This document shows positions 43,365 through 57,300 of a stretch of 64,000 nt of DNA, piece by piece. The stretch lies in contig WOFQ01000020.1 of NCBI GenBank assembly GCA_012184525.1, positions 248,001 to 312,000 of the forward strand, given 5' to 3'. The DNA comes from Xenoacremonium recifei (lineage: Eukaryota; Ascomycota; Sordariomycetes; Hypocreales; Nectriaceae). Under the pieces are notes generated by a model. That model was not told the DNA's origin and made no database searches. It saw only the letters and a list, made by a program, of their open reading frames with translations. Each line of letters starts with the position of its first letter. Within the stretch, counting starts at the first letter, position 1. Position numbers and translations under genes: made by a program.

Positions 43365-46300
43365 TCAGTGTCGTTTCAAGATAGGTCCTCCTTCGTAGTC
43401 CCAAGTGCGCTTGAGGCCTCCCTCGTACACGCTAGCCACAGATTCCTGCCACATGGCTGGAGTGACGAAGCTGGGCACCGGTGCCGCGGAGTACGGTGGT
43501 GAAATTTGCTGGGCGCCAGGTGGCAATGAGTTTTGCACTGCCTGGATATCTTGAATCGTCGGAACTTCTGGGGCACCTGAGGAGGACGGAACACTTAGAG
43601 AACTGGCCTGCGGAGGGGTGGAACTGGGTTCTGTGTGGGCAGGCGTACCAAAAGTCGTGTTCCATTGCCTACAACGAACCAGGTCAGTCGCGGGAATATC
43701 GGCGTTGTGGTGAGAAAGTTGTCAACTTACTCAAAGATTCGCGACGGGTTCCAATTAGGCTGGTCCGCAAGAGACAGGCCGTGTCCCATCCCTGGGGCTT
43801 GTGTTCCTTGTGGCATCATGACCAGCGGCTGCACAGATGGGGAGTCACTCTTGCTGTCCAACGGGCCGGCGGATATGGGAGGTGTGATAGGATGGCTGGA
43901 ATAACTGACTTGGTGGGCACCTTGCGCTTCTAGGTGTTGGTCCATGGATTCCGCGCGAGGCATCGTAGGTCTATATCCCTGACCGCTACGCGGCGGACTT
44001 GAGTGTGTCGATTGGTTGGATGGATGAGGACTCCCGTAAGGAAATGTTGGCTTCAGGACAAATGCCTTTCGTGTGTCTGCTGAAAACGCTTCACGAACTG
44101 CGTTAATTTGCTTCTCCATCTCAGGCATCGGCCAAGCTTCCATGACCCTTTCAAGAATCCTCATATGGCGAGTAAAGTATTCGCGTGCATCCGAGTTGAA
44201 GTCCGGGTCCGGTGAAACGATTGCCACCTGGAGACGCGATGCGTTAGAAATAGCTTGCTCCATGTCATTTTATATGGAAAACTCACCAGGTGCAAGACAA
44301 TGCAAGACAAACCCGCATACACCGTGAAGCTATAACCGCGTTGCATGCATTGCAGGCCGGTAAGACCAAATGAGTTCAAAGTCGCTTCCTGAAGTCTGCA
44401 AAGAGTCTTTGCTGCGCTGTAGCAGATCATCATCTGATGCTTCCACTGGCCATCTGGCGAGCCCGGGTCCAGGAAACTAAGTTGTGGTCTGTGCATCAAA
44501 ATCAGGGTCAGATAGTAATAAGACAGCATATTTCCAAGGAAGTGCGAGGGTATCCAAGGTGGCGATCCATCGGCGGGAAAGCTGATCGAAAGGTCCGCAG
44601 GTAACTCTGCAAGCCAAGTATTGAAGCCCTGATTCAACTGTTGGAATTCTGGATCGATGCCCCAGTCCTTCCTCTTCCTAAGTCGAGCATAGACGTGGCT
44701 CATCATGGAGACGTTCCGGACCACTCCTGCGAAGTACGTGAAATTTCGCGAAACGTGATATTCGGACTCGTCGCCTCTCGCAAGCCGAATTGGAGGCTGG
44801 AAATCAACGGAATCCGGGTCAACTGCCAAGTCATGTCGTCCTGTGCAATCTTAGCTTCTCCGAAATACTCAGAATAAAATAAGAGGTCGTGGTTTCACTC
44901 ACCTTGCGGTGCTCCGACCATGGTTTCACAAACGAAGACAACTTGCCAAATACGAGTGCGAAGTTGACATTCGTGAGGGCTCAGCTCGCATGGGCGGTTG
45001 GCTTGATGATCTTCGTAGTGCTCATCCAAGCCTAGGTCCTTGCCCATCTGAACGCATTGAACAACGGTCATCCAAGAACGATAGTAATATCCTCTTTTAG
45101 GTGCCGCCTCTCGAGCCTTCAGAATCATGAGCAAAGCCTGAAGAGTGCTCAACCTTGGTACGTCCATAAACGAATCCGCGTGTCCTAGATGATCAGTTAA
45201 TTAACCTCATCCATCTCCGGTTCGGTCATGCTTACTGGATGCAAGCGTCAACCACTGTTGGCCCTCAGTTGCTTCTTCTGCTAGACGGCCGCCAATGGCG
45301 AACAGAGCTTCGAGGATTAGAGGCGAAATTGATTCCCGATCGGTGTTCCATTGCTGGAAGAAATTCGTCTTGCTCAACACCGGAACGTAGGGGTGCACGT
45401 GGGCGAAATAGAGATCGAAATAGTGAAGCGCAGTTTCGTCGTCTGGCATGAGTTCCGGAGGAATTCGAATCTTGAGGCCCGGGCCACTTATTGTTGGCGG
45501 CAGAAAGCTCTTGTAATCCTCCGCATCCTCTACAGCTGGGGCTTCCTCTCTCCGGAAAGATGCTTTATTCCTAAGATATGGTGCTAGAACTGCGCGTAAG
45601 CATTCATCCATGTCAGAAAAGATCGTTTAACCTACCAGTTCCTGCTTCATTAACCTTCAAGGTCCCCAATAGATCGGCAAGATCTCCTTGCTGATACTCG
45701 CCAGGGGAATATGCTTCAGGGGATGGCTCCTGGCGCGGAGCGGGCTGCATCGGGGGAGTTGGGAAGACGTTCTGGGCAGCATAAGAGTGGTCGACAAGCG
45801 GAACTGGAGGCGATACAGCGTGGAAGGGAAGGCCTGGCGGATGCTGATTCGAGTCAAACGGTACCGGTTGGTAGGAGGACGATCCGACTTCGGGATACGT
45901 GCTTTGCGTCGTGTACATAGACGGGGGAGGCTGCTTCGGGCCGCCTTGAATCATCTGTTGCGGCATCGACATATTTTGAAATTGCTCCGGCTGGGCCATG
46001 GACGGCTCAAAAGTTGTCGAGTCGCTCGCTCCGTCGTATCCATTGGGGCGGACGCAGTGTAGCTTCAGCCTAATACAGGCAGAGCATGGCCAAGTGTTGG
46101 TGGTCGCGGCGTCGCATTTGATCTTCCTTCTTCGACAACCCTCACACGCTCTCATGACTAGATTATATGATTAGCTCAAAGGCATCCCTTGTTATGGCCA
46201 GGAGTGCTCTGTACCCTTCAACCGCTTGTGGCGGTTGTGCTCGTCAACGAAGACATAATCTGCGGGGGTATGTCAGCGAAGAATGTCGCAATGACACGGA

Positions 46301-46421
46301 CGAGGGTTTGCGCACTCTTCTGCGTCTCCCGCTGCGTGTATTGCTGCGGCGCAAACGAGAAGGAATTCATTTGGGAACTTTGTGGTAGTATACGGCGAAC
46401 GGACGGGTCGTTATTAGACAT
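43365..46421 (-). CDS. Large Zn2Cys6 transcription factor with fungal_trans domain
   Basis: Eight exons on the minus strand (46421-46316, 46259-46215, 46157-45636, 45589-45236, 45184-44903, 44840-44287, 44227-43731, 43668-43365) close in frame at 887 aa. Exon 2 is only 45 nt and supplies the conserved YVFVDEHNRHKRLK leading into the zinc cluster (Cys55, 58, 65, 75, 78, 85). A Gln/Pro-rich linker follows. The fungal_trans region runs from about 260 to 640 and includes YFAHVHPYVPVL, YYYRSWMTVVQCVQM and FNTWLAELPADLSISFP. The C-terminus is Ser/Pro-rich and ends with a conserved block (MWQESVASVYEGGLKRTWDYE). Its target is unknown. It is a well-conserved regulator, unrelated to the cluster regulator at 35321. 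Confidence 0.88.
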
Positions 46422-49400
46422 GGCGTTATTGCAGGCGCGTAACGGTGAGGTCGGAGCCTCGTGGACTGATTAGACGGTAGATGCGATTAAAGCCAACATA
46501 GATCCAGCGCACGCGACGCGCGACGAGATGCAGATGTCGAAGAGTGTCGTCGCAGTCGTGGTTTCGATGTGTAACTGCTAGGTCGGGATCAAACAGCTGG
46601 AAGCAGCAAAATGGCCGAGGGCGATCGACTTTGGTGTCCGTTCCCCGAGTTTTCCAGGCTGCAGGACCAGCACACGGCGGCGGCGGTTGGTTGACGGGTG
46701 AGGGGCGAGATGCAGAGCAACCTCAGAACAAACACCACACGCGGGCTAGGCGAAGCGTAGGCAAGCCAGAGGCGAAGCGAGGTGCTGCGCGTGAGAGGCG
46801 GTCCAGGCTTTATTATGGACGGGCCGAGGCGAGCCAGGAGGGGCGCGAACTGCTGACAGATATGGTAGCAGGTGTTGACGCAACAGCCTGGCACGGCGCA
46901 CGACGAGGAGAAGGGCTGGGAAGTTCAGCTTTTGGCCTTGCGACTTGATCCGCGAGCAGGACGACAACAGCAGCGACGGAGGGGGCGGCGGCGGCGTCGT
47001 TGATGGGCCCGTGGGCGTGGGTGTGTGAGTGTGAGTGGGCGTGGATGCTGGGGGGGGAGGAGGCGTGCGACTGGTGGTCGAGAGGCGTGCTGCAGCAGGG
47101 CAGGGTGGTGGCATGGACCGCTCCAAGACCTGGCCCTGGACCTGGGACTTGACTGGCCCTTCTGCGGCAGGGCTCGACAGGGCTCGACGGGGCGCGACAG
47201 GGCTTGACAGGGAGGGGGGGCTGCAGGTGAGAGAAAGCGGCGGCGCGGATTCGGCGGAGAAGAGCGTGCGCGTGGGAGGGCGATGGAGAGACCCGACGAT
47301 TATCGGGGGAGGTTGCAGGAGGACGAGGACTGGATGTGAGGGACGACAGCGGCGGTACGGTATTATTAGGGGGAGCAACTGAGGAGACGATCGAGCAGCA
47401 AGCGTTGGCAATTGGGCTGGTGGAGTGACAACGCAGCTCACACGCTCAACTGTCGCGGGGCTTATTAACGACGCCAGGTTCTGGTTCTGGCTGAAACGAG
47501 GAGAGTCGTGACGACGGGACTTGGCCAGGACGCTTCTGGCTAAGACACACAGCTGGAGTGAGGCAGTGGGAGAGACGGGTAGAAGTAGAAGCAGAGAGGC
47601 TTCCAAGTTCCGGCGATCCCAGGTGGCGCACCCAACAGCAGAGGTCTTGTATCACCTTCCTCAAGCTGGGCGGGAACTTCGAGGCTTTCCTTCCCTCGTG
47701 CCCGTCCAGCCAGCCATCCAACCAGACCATCGAAGGTTGCTTTTGGCAGTTGGAGGCAAACCGCGCCTTCTCCGCCGCAGCAGGTACTTGGGTGCCAGCC
47801 TTTGCGGCCTAGCTTTTACATGTACCTCGACTTATTTAGCCTTTACGCACTTGCACATCACCTGGGCTCAGGCCGCGTCCGGAATGGCAAGCGCGGTAGA
47901 TGACATTCGGGAAGGAGCATTGAGAGCAACCTAAGGCGTGAGAGCTAAGGTAGGGCAGGGCAAACCCTCCGTCCATCAAACCCTCAGAAGCCATCATCAT
48001 CAACACCGTTGTTCCTAGACCGAGAGCGAGCGCTCATCAATTAATCTCAGCGCCCTAGCGTTCTCTCACTGTGACAAGTCCACTAGCGCCTGACCGGGTT
48101 GGCACTGGGCTGGTGCTGGGGCTAGCTGGCTTCACAGACCAGACCTTCGATCCCAAGAGCAACACTCCTCCATCCGCATGCAGCACTGGTCAAGCTCGGA
48201 ACCAATTCCAGGCGCCGTGATGGTACATCCGTAGATGTCCCGGGGGAAGTGGTCAACGCTAACAAGCATTGCACGGTCAGGTCCTGGCTACTGCAACATC
48301 AAGCACAACGACCTCCTTACGGCCCCAATGGTCCCCTGATTCTCCAACCCCAGACATCAGCCAGACCATCATGGTTACAAGGTGCGAATCCCCTCGATCA
48401 AAGATACAACGTCCAGCCAACAGCTTCAGGGGTGCTGAGGCGATCAAGGGGGCGAACTTGTGCGTGCCTGTCGCTGTGGCACTTTACTTTTCCCGTCCAA
48501 ATGTCTAGGCCCGGCAGTCGCACTTGGATTGACACCAGATATCCTTCTCACAGAGGACGTCATGGTCATTGTTCACCAAGTCACACTACTCCCAAACGGG
48601 AGCTGGCTCGATTTGGTTTCTGAGCCACGACACGGGACGTGAAAACGTGCCGTCCGATATGGCGGTAGACAGAGCAAGCCCACCCTCAGGGCATTGGACC
48701 AGGGGTCTTAAACAACCCTGTCGTGCAATCAACGACCAACGTACTGACATCTTGGCCACAGGCACGCCACGCCAGCCAGTCTGACAATTGTCCTCGAACC
48801 ACTGCTGGGTGCGTGTTAGGGATTTGGGCATTGATAGCTTCTCGCCAATCCTCGTTAAAGATTCTCATCTCGACCTGCAGTAGCCTTGGGCAACGCGCGT
48901 CGAGTTCAACCGCTATAGGTGTCTCTTCTCGACCCTACCGTCATTACCGACTGGTATCGACAGGGGCAGTCTTATTACCTACGCGATGCCATCGCGTCTT
49001 CGTCTTGCTACTTTCATTAACAGTCCACCACTCAGCCAACAGAACTCTCTTGACGAACAGAACAACCTAAGCGGTAGGGTGCAGCTTTGGATTCGATCAT
49101 TAATTACCAATCTTTCGGTGTCCCCAATCAACCAACCAGAATGGACCTCTCTTGACTTGCAAATTTGCGCGTCTAATACGACCACGCATGACATTCGTGT
49201 CCTCGCCCGTGTCATCCCGAATGGCCAGTTGCAATTGCACGTTGTCACTCATAGCAAGGAGCAGCCCGACTCAAGATCGAGGGAAAATGAAGCCATACCC
49301 TCCATACCTACCGAGATCAACCAGAGGCTGTTCAACTGAGAGACGATACCCGGCCTGGACAGGAAGGGTGGGCTTGTATCGTCATCGCGGGGTCATCACT

Positions 49401-51458
49401 GGTCACTATCGGTCTGCTCCGACCACCGGTCTAGTTCCGGTTCTTCGATGGTCCACTGGGTGAGATGATCCTAATGCGTGCGGCGAGGCCTGACCGCTGG
49501 ACTCGATGGCTCTCAACCCACCAACTAGCCGCATGTCAACCGAGTACTTTTGGAAAGCAGCTCAAACCTGCGGCGCATCCACGATATCCCCCCTTGCTCT
49601 ACTTTGGGTTCTTGGAGGGTCCAGATTCCCGTCCGCGGCGTCTCACTGACAGTGAGCTAAGATGCCGCCAGGCGAATCCCCCACCGCCTGGCTCGCTCCA
49701 AAGGCACGAATTATCACCCCCAACTACTCGTCGGCGAACCTTGATTTCCGCTTCCAACTACGCCGATGGCGACGGTGACGGTGACGTTCTTGCGGTTGGT
49801 GCGAAGCAAATGCATCGTCCCCCAACGCCGTCACATGTCATTTCCAGGGCGAATGCGACGGTGCGCCCCTTGGACGAGAGATGCCGAGGTTTGCTACAGG
49901 GGCAGGCAAGCTAACGACAACGCCTAATTATTATCCTAGGCGCTATGCACCAAGAAGGGTGCGGGTTGCTCCCCACGCATTTTGGATCAGGAGTTGACGG
50001 GTGAAGACTTGCCCCAGGAAAGCAAAGTTATTGCTCCCGCCGGCCGGTGGTTTCAGTCGCGCCTCTGAATTTCTACCCCAACTAATTCCCTAGAAGTGGC
50101 CGCTACTGGAGAACCTGATCAAACATAGGTACAGAGTCCTCGTTTACCAAGATCGGGAAGGGATTTGCGGTTGATGTGTGTGCGACTCTTCAGGTCCATC
50201 ATTTACGGTACAACGTATCCCCTCGGCGGCAACTTTCCTTCCGAAGGCCACCAATGGGAAATCAGATTGCCGACTAAACCTCGCACTCCAGCTCGGAACA
50301 CTGGAACACAGGTGGAAGGTGTCACCTATCACGAGAAGCCTGGGGCCAGGGGCGATACTCCATGTCGAAGAACTTGTTGGGTGTCAGTCTCCAACGACGT
50401 TTCGAAGAAACATGGTTCTGCGTTACCCATCACAATCAGCAGATCAATTCGGCCGGGGAGAGCCCGGTAAGGCGCCAAGTGCCCTGCGGCGTCGGTACTT
50501 GCGAGAGCCAGCTGGCGACAAGCTCAACTAGACTGTGCCGTCCACCTTCAATGGTGCCGTTGGGTTTGTCCCTTTTGAGAAGTCTCCGCCGAGCTGCCAG
50601 ACACCGATGGCCGCCACAAATCTATCCCAAGGAGCATGGTTCACCCCGACCATCGGCTTCCACGCGGCTTCTGCACAGATGTGCTGCAGGGATTCTGGCA
50701 CCCCAGAGATTCGTCTCACGTTCCAGAGCGATTCCAGAAGCCTTCTCGGTCGGGCACAGGGGCGCCCCCACTAACGTCAGCGCTCATGCACTAAGATTGA
50801 TAACTGTCGATAGTCCTGACTGTCAATGCTGTCCCTGATTTTCAGGACTGCCCCTGGTCAGCTCTACTCTGTACCGATAACACAGCTGGCTCCCACCGCA
50901 TAATGCTACGCTTACCGTACCTCGAAGTGGAAAGATGTTGGGCCTCCTACGTCATGGCCCGGCATTGACGCCGAAGAAGCTCGTGAACTCTGTGGCGGTG
51001 CGTGAAGACGCGGTAGTTGTCTCGGCAGACCACAACTCGGCAGAGACATGTACGAGAAAGCTGAAGCCCAGCCTGATGATTCGAGGCTTGATTGAGTCTA
51101 GAATGCGCCTTCTACAGCACAAGAACTTAAGCCGTTACACAAGTCATCTGGAGAGTTTCGAGGATGAGTGTGAGAGGTCGGCTCCGTGCGAAGATTGCAA
51201 GTGTGCCTGGCCCCTCACACCGTCCAAACCCTGAATTTCTCCGCGCTTATCAATGTGGCGTCACGAAATCTCTCTCCTCCACACCAACCTCATCGTGCCA
51301 AACCCCAGCCAGAACTCACTATTCAGCACAGCCCTGTTGTCATACCCACAGCGCAATTTACTTTCTTTCTTCTTTCATCAGATCACCGGGCTCTCGAAGC
51401 CTCCGGCCTTCGCAACTCAGTCCTCAGCGTTGCCGACTACCGGCACCCCTCCGCAGCT
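46422..51458. other. 5-kb gene-free region
   Basis: Bounded by the starts of the large regulator (minus) and CIA2 (plus). Many ORFs up to 286 codons exist, but they are low-complexity (Pro/Ser-rich) and have no domains. The stretch next to the regulator (46.5-47.5 kb) is G-rich on the plus strand with tandem repeats, which suits a long 5' leader with introns or a large promoter. I see no tRNA, transposon or protein gene. A non-coding transcript is possible but unsupported. Confidence 0.5.
47171..47210. repeat. 10-bp tandem repeat, 4 units
   Basis: Four units of GGCTCGACAG with one or two changes each, upstream of the large regulator gene. Confidence 0.75.
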
Positions 51459-52173
51459 ATGGCAAGCCTTGATAATGCCAACCCCACGATCCTCAGTGCG
51501 TCCCAGCTGCCGACCCGTCAAAAGAAAGTTCTGGCACGGAAGGGGCCTGGGTCAAGATACGATGATCTCATTTTCGCGAGACCTTCCTATCTTGCCCAAC
51601 CATTCTGCGGTGATGGCTCTGCGTGGCCTAACGGAGATGACTGGAATGACCAGTTTGCGGACGAGCCTATTGATGAGCAGGAGATCTATGGTATGCATCA
51701 CCCTAGTCACTGAAGCCCAAGAATTTGGCCTCTTCATTTCGGATCAGGTCGCAGGTGTCCCGTAGGACAGATGGCAGGAGCTAACTTATACAGACCTGAT
51801 TTCAACCATCTCAGACCCTGAGCATCCCGTATCTCTAGGACAGTTATCTGTCATCAATCTGGATGACATTCACATCACTCCATCACCTGCTTTGGGGATG
51901 CCAGATTCAAACACCATTGTACAGGTTGCCGTGGAAATTACTCCGACCATCACCCATTGCTCGCTAGCCACGGTTATTGGTCTCGGTGTGAGAGTTCGCC
52001 TAGAACAAGCACTACCACCAAATTACCGAGTTGACGTGACCTGCAAAGAGAACAGTCACAACCAGGACGACCAGGTTAACAAGCAGCTTGGAGACAAGGA
52101 ACGCGTTGCCGCCGCCCTGGAGAACGATACTTTGAAGGGAGTTCTCGATAAGATGCTCGAGACTTGCGTATAA
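51459..52173 (+). CDS. CIA2: Cia2 (MIP18 family), cytosolic iron-sulfur assembly
   Basis: Two exons, 51459-51690 and 51794-52173, with a 103-nt intron, encode 203 aa. The MIP18/DUF59 domain is complete: EIYDLISTISDPEHPVSLGQL, then LDDIHI, a VEITPTITHCSLATVIGLGVRVRLEQ segment holding the reactive Cys, and a conserved ending with VNKQLGDKERVAAALEN. The start gives a short basic N-terminus. Family role: Cia2 works with Cia1 and Met18 in the targeting complex that inserts Fe-S clusters into cytosolic and nuclear apoproteins such as DNA polymerases and helicases. Confidence 0.93.
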
Positions 52174-54393
52174 GAACAGAGATAATATACGTATGCAATT
52201 CTCGATTCGACACCGAGGCAGGGGGGAATCAAGACTAAAAGTCCGGGTGATGAACTTCAACACCGGCGGCGTTGCATTGATCGCCAGCCGAATGTAACAG
52301 TCGATCGGGAAGCCCTAGCCAGAGAATAGGCTACGTCGGTATCCCGGTTCAAATCGCGTGAGCTATATCCTCGAACTTTACCATCATTACGAGGAGAGAG
52401 AAGACTTGGGAACCCTTAACACAACGTGGTACGAAGAGCCGGTTCAGGGTCATCCTTGCAACGTGGGGGCTACTGGTAGGCCGAGGCAGAGCCGTACGGT
52501 TCGTTTACCTTTTATTGCAACATGGGGTAGGAGGGCAGGAAGACGGAGGTCTACAGAGTGGCTTACCAACCAACCCAATTTATCCTTCCACGACGACGAC
52601 AACAAGGGTGGTTGTGAGCTGTTCCATCCAATACCCGACGGAATGTTACGGTCAGGGTAGCATGCGGAGGAACAGGGATTCCCGAAAGGAAGACCGAGAC
52701 TTCACATGGGCGTGCCACTGACCGAGGGATGTTGCATATTGCTCAGAAATCGATCCAGAAACTTCAAATCAACTCCTATATTCATTTTCTATCACAGAGA
52801 TACACCGTACCTACGATTTGCCTACGATTTGCCTACGATTTGCTTTCCGCATTTGATGCCCCCGGTTACTTTCTAAACAAGACTCCCCACTCAGAGCGTT
52901 CCCTGGTCTCATCTGTCAAGTGTCAGATGGGGAGGATTTAGCCGCGCGAGAGATCCTTCACTTCAACATAGTGGTCTTTGTAAGAAGCTTGTCATGGGCT
53001 AGTCTCCCCTGTCATTTTTGCGAGCTTCCTTTCCGCGGATAAGTCGTGTCAGTTCGCAAACTACCACCCCCGAATAATCATACCACCACCGGCTACTAGG
53101 GCTTCGATACCCCCCCTCTCATCAACGCGAACTAGTTGGCGCTTCCACTACCCCTAGCCTGGCCTTTTGTTATGACATAGGCGAGCCAGCGAGAACGATC
53201 CGACTGGACGAGAAAGGTGCCGGTGGAGTCGCGTGCAAGACCTGGGGACAGGATCACATCACATCACAATTCCAGCGGTTGTTGTTGTAGATCTGGGGGT
53301 AGCGTTGATGGTGGGTGAAGAAGGTTCCTTGGTTCCCAAGTTCCCTGACTCAAGCATCGAAGCCACAGACCCCAAGCTGACTGGACTGGACTGCCGGCAA
53401 TTCGATTCCTCTGATCTCTTCCCGTCCGGGCCACCAGCAGGCGATCAAACCGTGCATTGTTCCGTGATCTGCGGAATTTCCAGCAGCACCATGGCCATCT
53501 CAAGGCCCTCTGCGACAGGATCCCCCGCCGGGATTTGAGTTTCGCGCTCCCCTTGCGTTACACCCTCAGGTCTGGTCTTGTTCACCCGGGCAAGGCTCAC
53601 TCGAACAAAGGCCCCATCTCGCCCGGAGTCGTTTTCCCCAGGCGCGCCCCCTAGAGGAGCCCAGGACGGGTCAATTGCAACCGCCCATAATGCCTCCCGG
53701 GCCGATAACTTCTGCGGTGCTCGGCACTGGAGGGCCCAAGCTTTCGCATCGTCACTTGTGTTCGCTTCGCTCGGCTCGACGAGAACCAGAACCGCGTGCC
53801 GCGTCACCCATCGGACCATGCCCGAAACGTCGCCGAAGCACAGCAGATACGAAGGCGAGCAGCAGCAGCAGTGACAGAGCGGCGTTTTCAAACACAGACA
53901 CTCACTCACTCATTTCACCGCGGGCTCTCGGGCTCGTACACGGCTTCCGAGAGGGGGCGGGATAATAACTAGGCGGGCCACCGTCGCCCGGCAGAAACAA
54001 GCATCATTCTGCATCGGCCACTCACAGCTACCGGGGGAGCGCGCGGAGTGCGGAAGTCGGAATCGCAACCTTGTTGTTCTTTTTGGCTTTGGCTTTGGCT
54101 CTGGCCCTACGTTGGGCTTGGCCGGCCCCTCTATCATCTCCCGCCAACGACTCTACTTACGACACTATTCCCACCTCTTGAACGCACATAGTATGCCCCG
54201 GTAAGTGTGGCTTTTTAACCTTTCTAGCACTGCCTCCTCGTTCTATCATACACGTGGTCCTCGTCCCAGCCAATGCCGTCGATGTCGTCACTGCCGGGGC
54301 GTGGGTGCGAGAGCCAGGACACTCTACAGAGTACGGAGTATTTCCTATTCCAAGTACTCCCCTAGCGCAAACCGTTTTCTGTCTCGCCGGCGT
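52174..54393. other. 2.2-kb gene-free stretch between CIA2 and SNU114
   Basis: Convergent gene ends. Only short ORFs. It contains the 11-bp tandem repeat at 52810 and GGCTTT-type short repeats near 54085. This is more than is needed for two 3' ends; no gene recognised. Confidence 0.5.
52810..52842. repeat. 11-bp tandem repeat, 3 perfect units
   Basis: Three perfect copies of CCTACGATTTG, in gene-free sequence. Confidence 0.85.
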
Positions 54394-57300
54394 TCATAGC
54401 TCCCCGAGCATGCCGCTCTCCATCAGGCTCTGGTAGAACTCGGGCTCCAGGAACGTCTTGACACTGACGTCCTCGCTCAGGCCCTTGCGGCGCCGTGTCT
54501 TCAGCACAAAGTCGCGGGCCGTGGCCTGCGCCGACGCTGGCTGTAGCGGCCGGATGACCTGCTCGCGGTCCAGGGGGTCGCCAGGCACGATACTCCAGCT
54601 GTCGAAGACCAGGCTGACCATCGAGCTGCCTTGGGTCTTGATGCGCAAATCTGTCTCAAAGCCGAAACTGTCGATGACTGGTAACAACCCATTGACGCGG
54701 TACAGCGGCGTGCCGGCCACGGGACCGTCCGAGAGCACGTGGCCGCGCCGCCGCGATAACACGTTGTAGACCTCCATGTACGAATCCTCGGGACCAGTCA
54801 CCGACACGGCGTAGACGGGCTCCATGAGACGCGGCGATGCCATGAGGAAAGACGAGTAGCAGGCTCGCCGGGACGTGGGGATGATCTGCCCGCCGCCGCG
54901 GAAGATGGCCTCGCCGGCCAGCAGCACATCGGTGACCTTGAACTTGGTGTTGCGGATAGCTGCCGTCACGTCAGCGGGTTGGTTCGCTTAAACACAGAGG
55001 GGGAGAGCATGGATGCAAGAGGGGGGAGGGGGTGCCAGAGTTCCGCCGAGACACATCTGCCGCAAGACCCAAGGGGCCGTCGATCATTGGGGGTCCTGGC
55101 CCAGCACCCGGACAATCACCAACTCAACCGAACTCCTCCCGAGCTAGGACTGCACGCACGCGCATCCGGATGGATGGTCACCGTCGGGACGTCCGTGGCG
55201 CGTGCGGCAGTAAGCTTAGGCGATACGGCCTCCCCATGCCATGTTGCCGGCCGCAAGGGCATGCAGACAGCAGAAAAGCAGGATTGAGCGTTACATCAGA
55301 GCGGCAGTGCTGGCAAAATCAGGGGATGGGGAGAGCGACTTCTCCACAGATTCCGGCCCCCCTGGCCGGTCCCCTGATACTGACCAGAGGACCAGGCCAG
55401 AGCGGTGACCCAAAAACTCACCCGAGTCGGCATCAGATATAGGTGCGAGCTCGGGGCAAGATTACAACGAGATGAGGGGAGGGGAAGGGATCTACTCACG
55501 TTCTTCGCACAGGGGGCCCTCGCGGGTGGCCCAGCTGAAACCCTGTCTGATAGACTCCTTGACCGTGTTGAGGAGTTTCTTGTCGACCTATGATAATGAT
55601 CCGAATTAGCATGACCCCCTTCAACAGCGAGTGCCGGATACGCGAGGGGATTCTGGGGGATTGCAGGCCTACCTCTGTCGGGAGGGTATCGTCTTGTAGG
55701 ATATTGGGCCCCATCTCGTCGGGCCCAAACGCCCAGATGCTGCGCGCCGCCAGCTTGTCCCAGCCGTGGTTCTCCTCGAAGAACTTGGCCGTCTTTCGGA
55801 TGGGATCGCGGATGCGGACCTTGCCCGTCTCGATGTCGGTCGAGATGCCCTTCTCGAGCTGCTCGGCGACCATGGTGATCTTGTTCTTCTTGTTGGGCGT
55901 GATGGCGTAGCATTTGGTCGCCGACGTCTCGACGACGGTCTCGCAGAAGCGCGTGACGGGGTCGGAGACTTTGATGTCCATGTCGGCATAGAGACGGCGC
56001 AGGTCGTGCAGCACGCAGTCCATGTAGAGCTCGCCGGTGCCGAGGACGATGTGTTCGCCGGACTCCTCGACCTTGGTGGTGATGAGGGGATATGACTTCT
56101 GGATCTTACGTAGGCCGTCCAGCATCTTGGGCAGCTCTGAAGGGTTGATAGGCTCGACAGCAACCTTGAGGACTGATTCGGTAAAGTGTGTGACAGGCTT
56201 GAAGATGTATACGTCCTCGTCGTCTTCCAGTCGAGGAGGCACGATTGTTGCCGACTTGACGATGGAGTTGTCGACGCCCGTCATCAACACCAGGTTTCCG
56301 GCCGGCACGCCGTCGGTTGGGATGTTGTACTTGGTCTCCGCGATGAAGACCTCGCCAATATTGGCATTGGCCATGTCTTCCTCGTCATCGAGAGAGTAGC
56401 CCTCGCCCAGTACTCGCACCTGCATGCCTGGCCGCACCGTTCCGCTCAGGACACGCCCAAAAGAATAGAAGCTCTTTGCATCTGAAGCGTTGAAGAGTTT
56501 TGTAACATGGACGACTAAGGGGCCGTCCTGGTTGCACTCCTTCATCGACGTGACGACTTTCGTATCCAAGGGGCCCGTGTAATACCGCTCCAATAGCCGC
56601 TCTACTGACTCGACTGGCGAGGGAATGTGTTGCACGACCATGTCGACGAAGGCTGTTGAGGGACCGAAGAACTGCTCGCACACCAACTTCAGCAAAACCT
56701 TTGCGTCGGCCTTGTATTGTGACGGCTTGAGCTCGATGCCCAACTTGGTCAGCACCTTCTTCAGCTTCTCTGGGCTATCGCTGATAGAATGTGTGTAAAT
56801 CTTGTAGATGGGCTCCATGACCCAATGCACGAATGATCGTACCGACCGCTCCTCGGTTGGTTTCCGCGTAAAGCTTCGTTTCCGAGGGTTGTAGTAGATA
56901 TCGCCCCATAACCGCTTCGCAAAGTCCTCCGTGTTGATATCGCCAAAGGTGTCGGCGTACATCTTGGCAAATGACTGAAGGGTGAAGCACCATCCCATGT
57001 CGGTGCAGGCGAAGAGCACATTGCCCTTCTCGGGACTTATCCGCTTGGATACAGCCGTCGTAGGACTTGTGTTTGTGATGATGGTGTTGACCTCCTCGAC
57101 GACATGCTTGATCTTGAAGTACGCATCTTTGGGAGGGAGCTTCAGCTCAAGGATCAGGCGATCCATCTTGTTGATGATGAGGGTCAGGGGGATATCTTCG
57201 AGGACTGCGTGCTTGATGATTTGTTCGGTGTTGATCTGGACGCCCTCCACGACGTCTACGACCAGACACACGCCATCCACTAATCGGAATGACGCCGCGA

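Noticed and set aside
46746..47606. 286-codon minus-strand ORF in the gene-free region
   Set aside because: Pro/Ser/Thr low-complexity product without domains or splice support; arises from GC-rich repeats.
48360..48410. tRNA T-arm-like sequence (GGTGCGAATCCC)
   Set aside because: No matching acceptor stem, D-arm or anticodon arm could be drawn around it.
52300..52370. tRNA-like GGTTCAAATC box
   Set aside because: Flanks do not form the 5-bp T stem and no cloverleaf follows.
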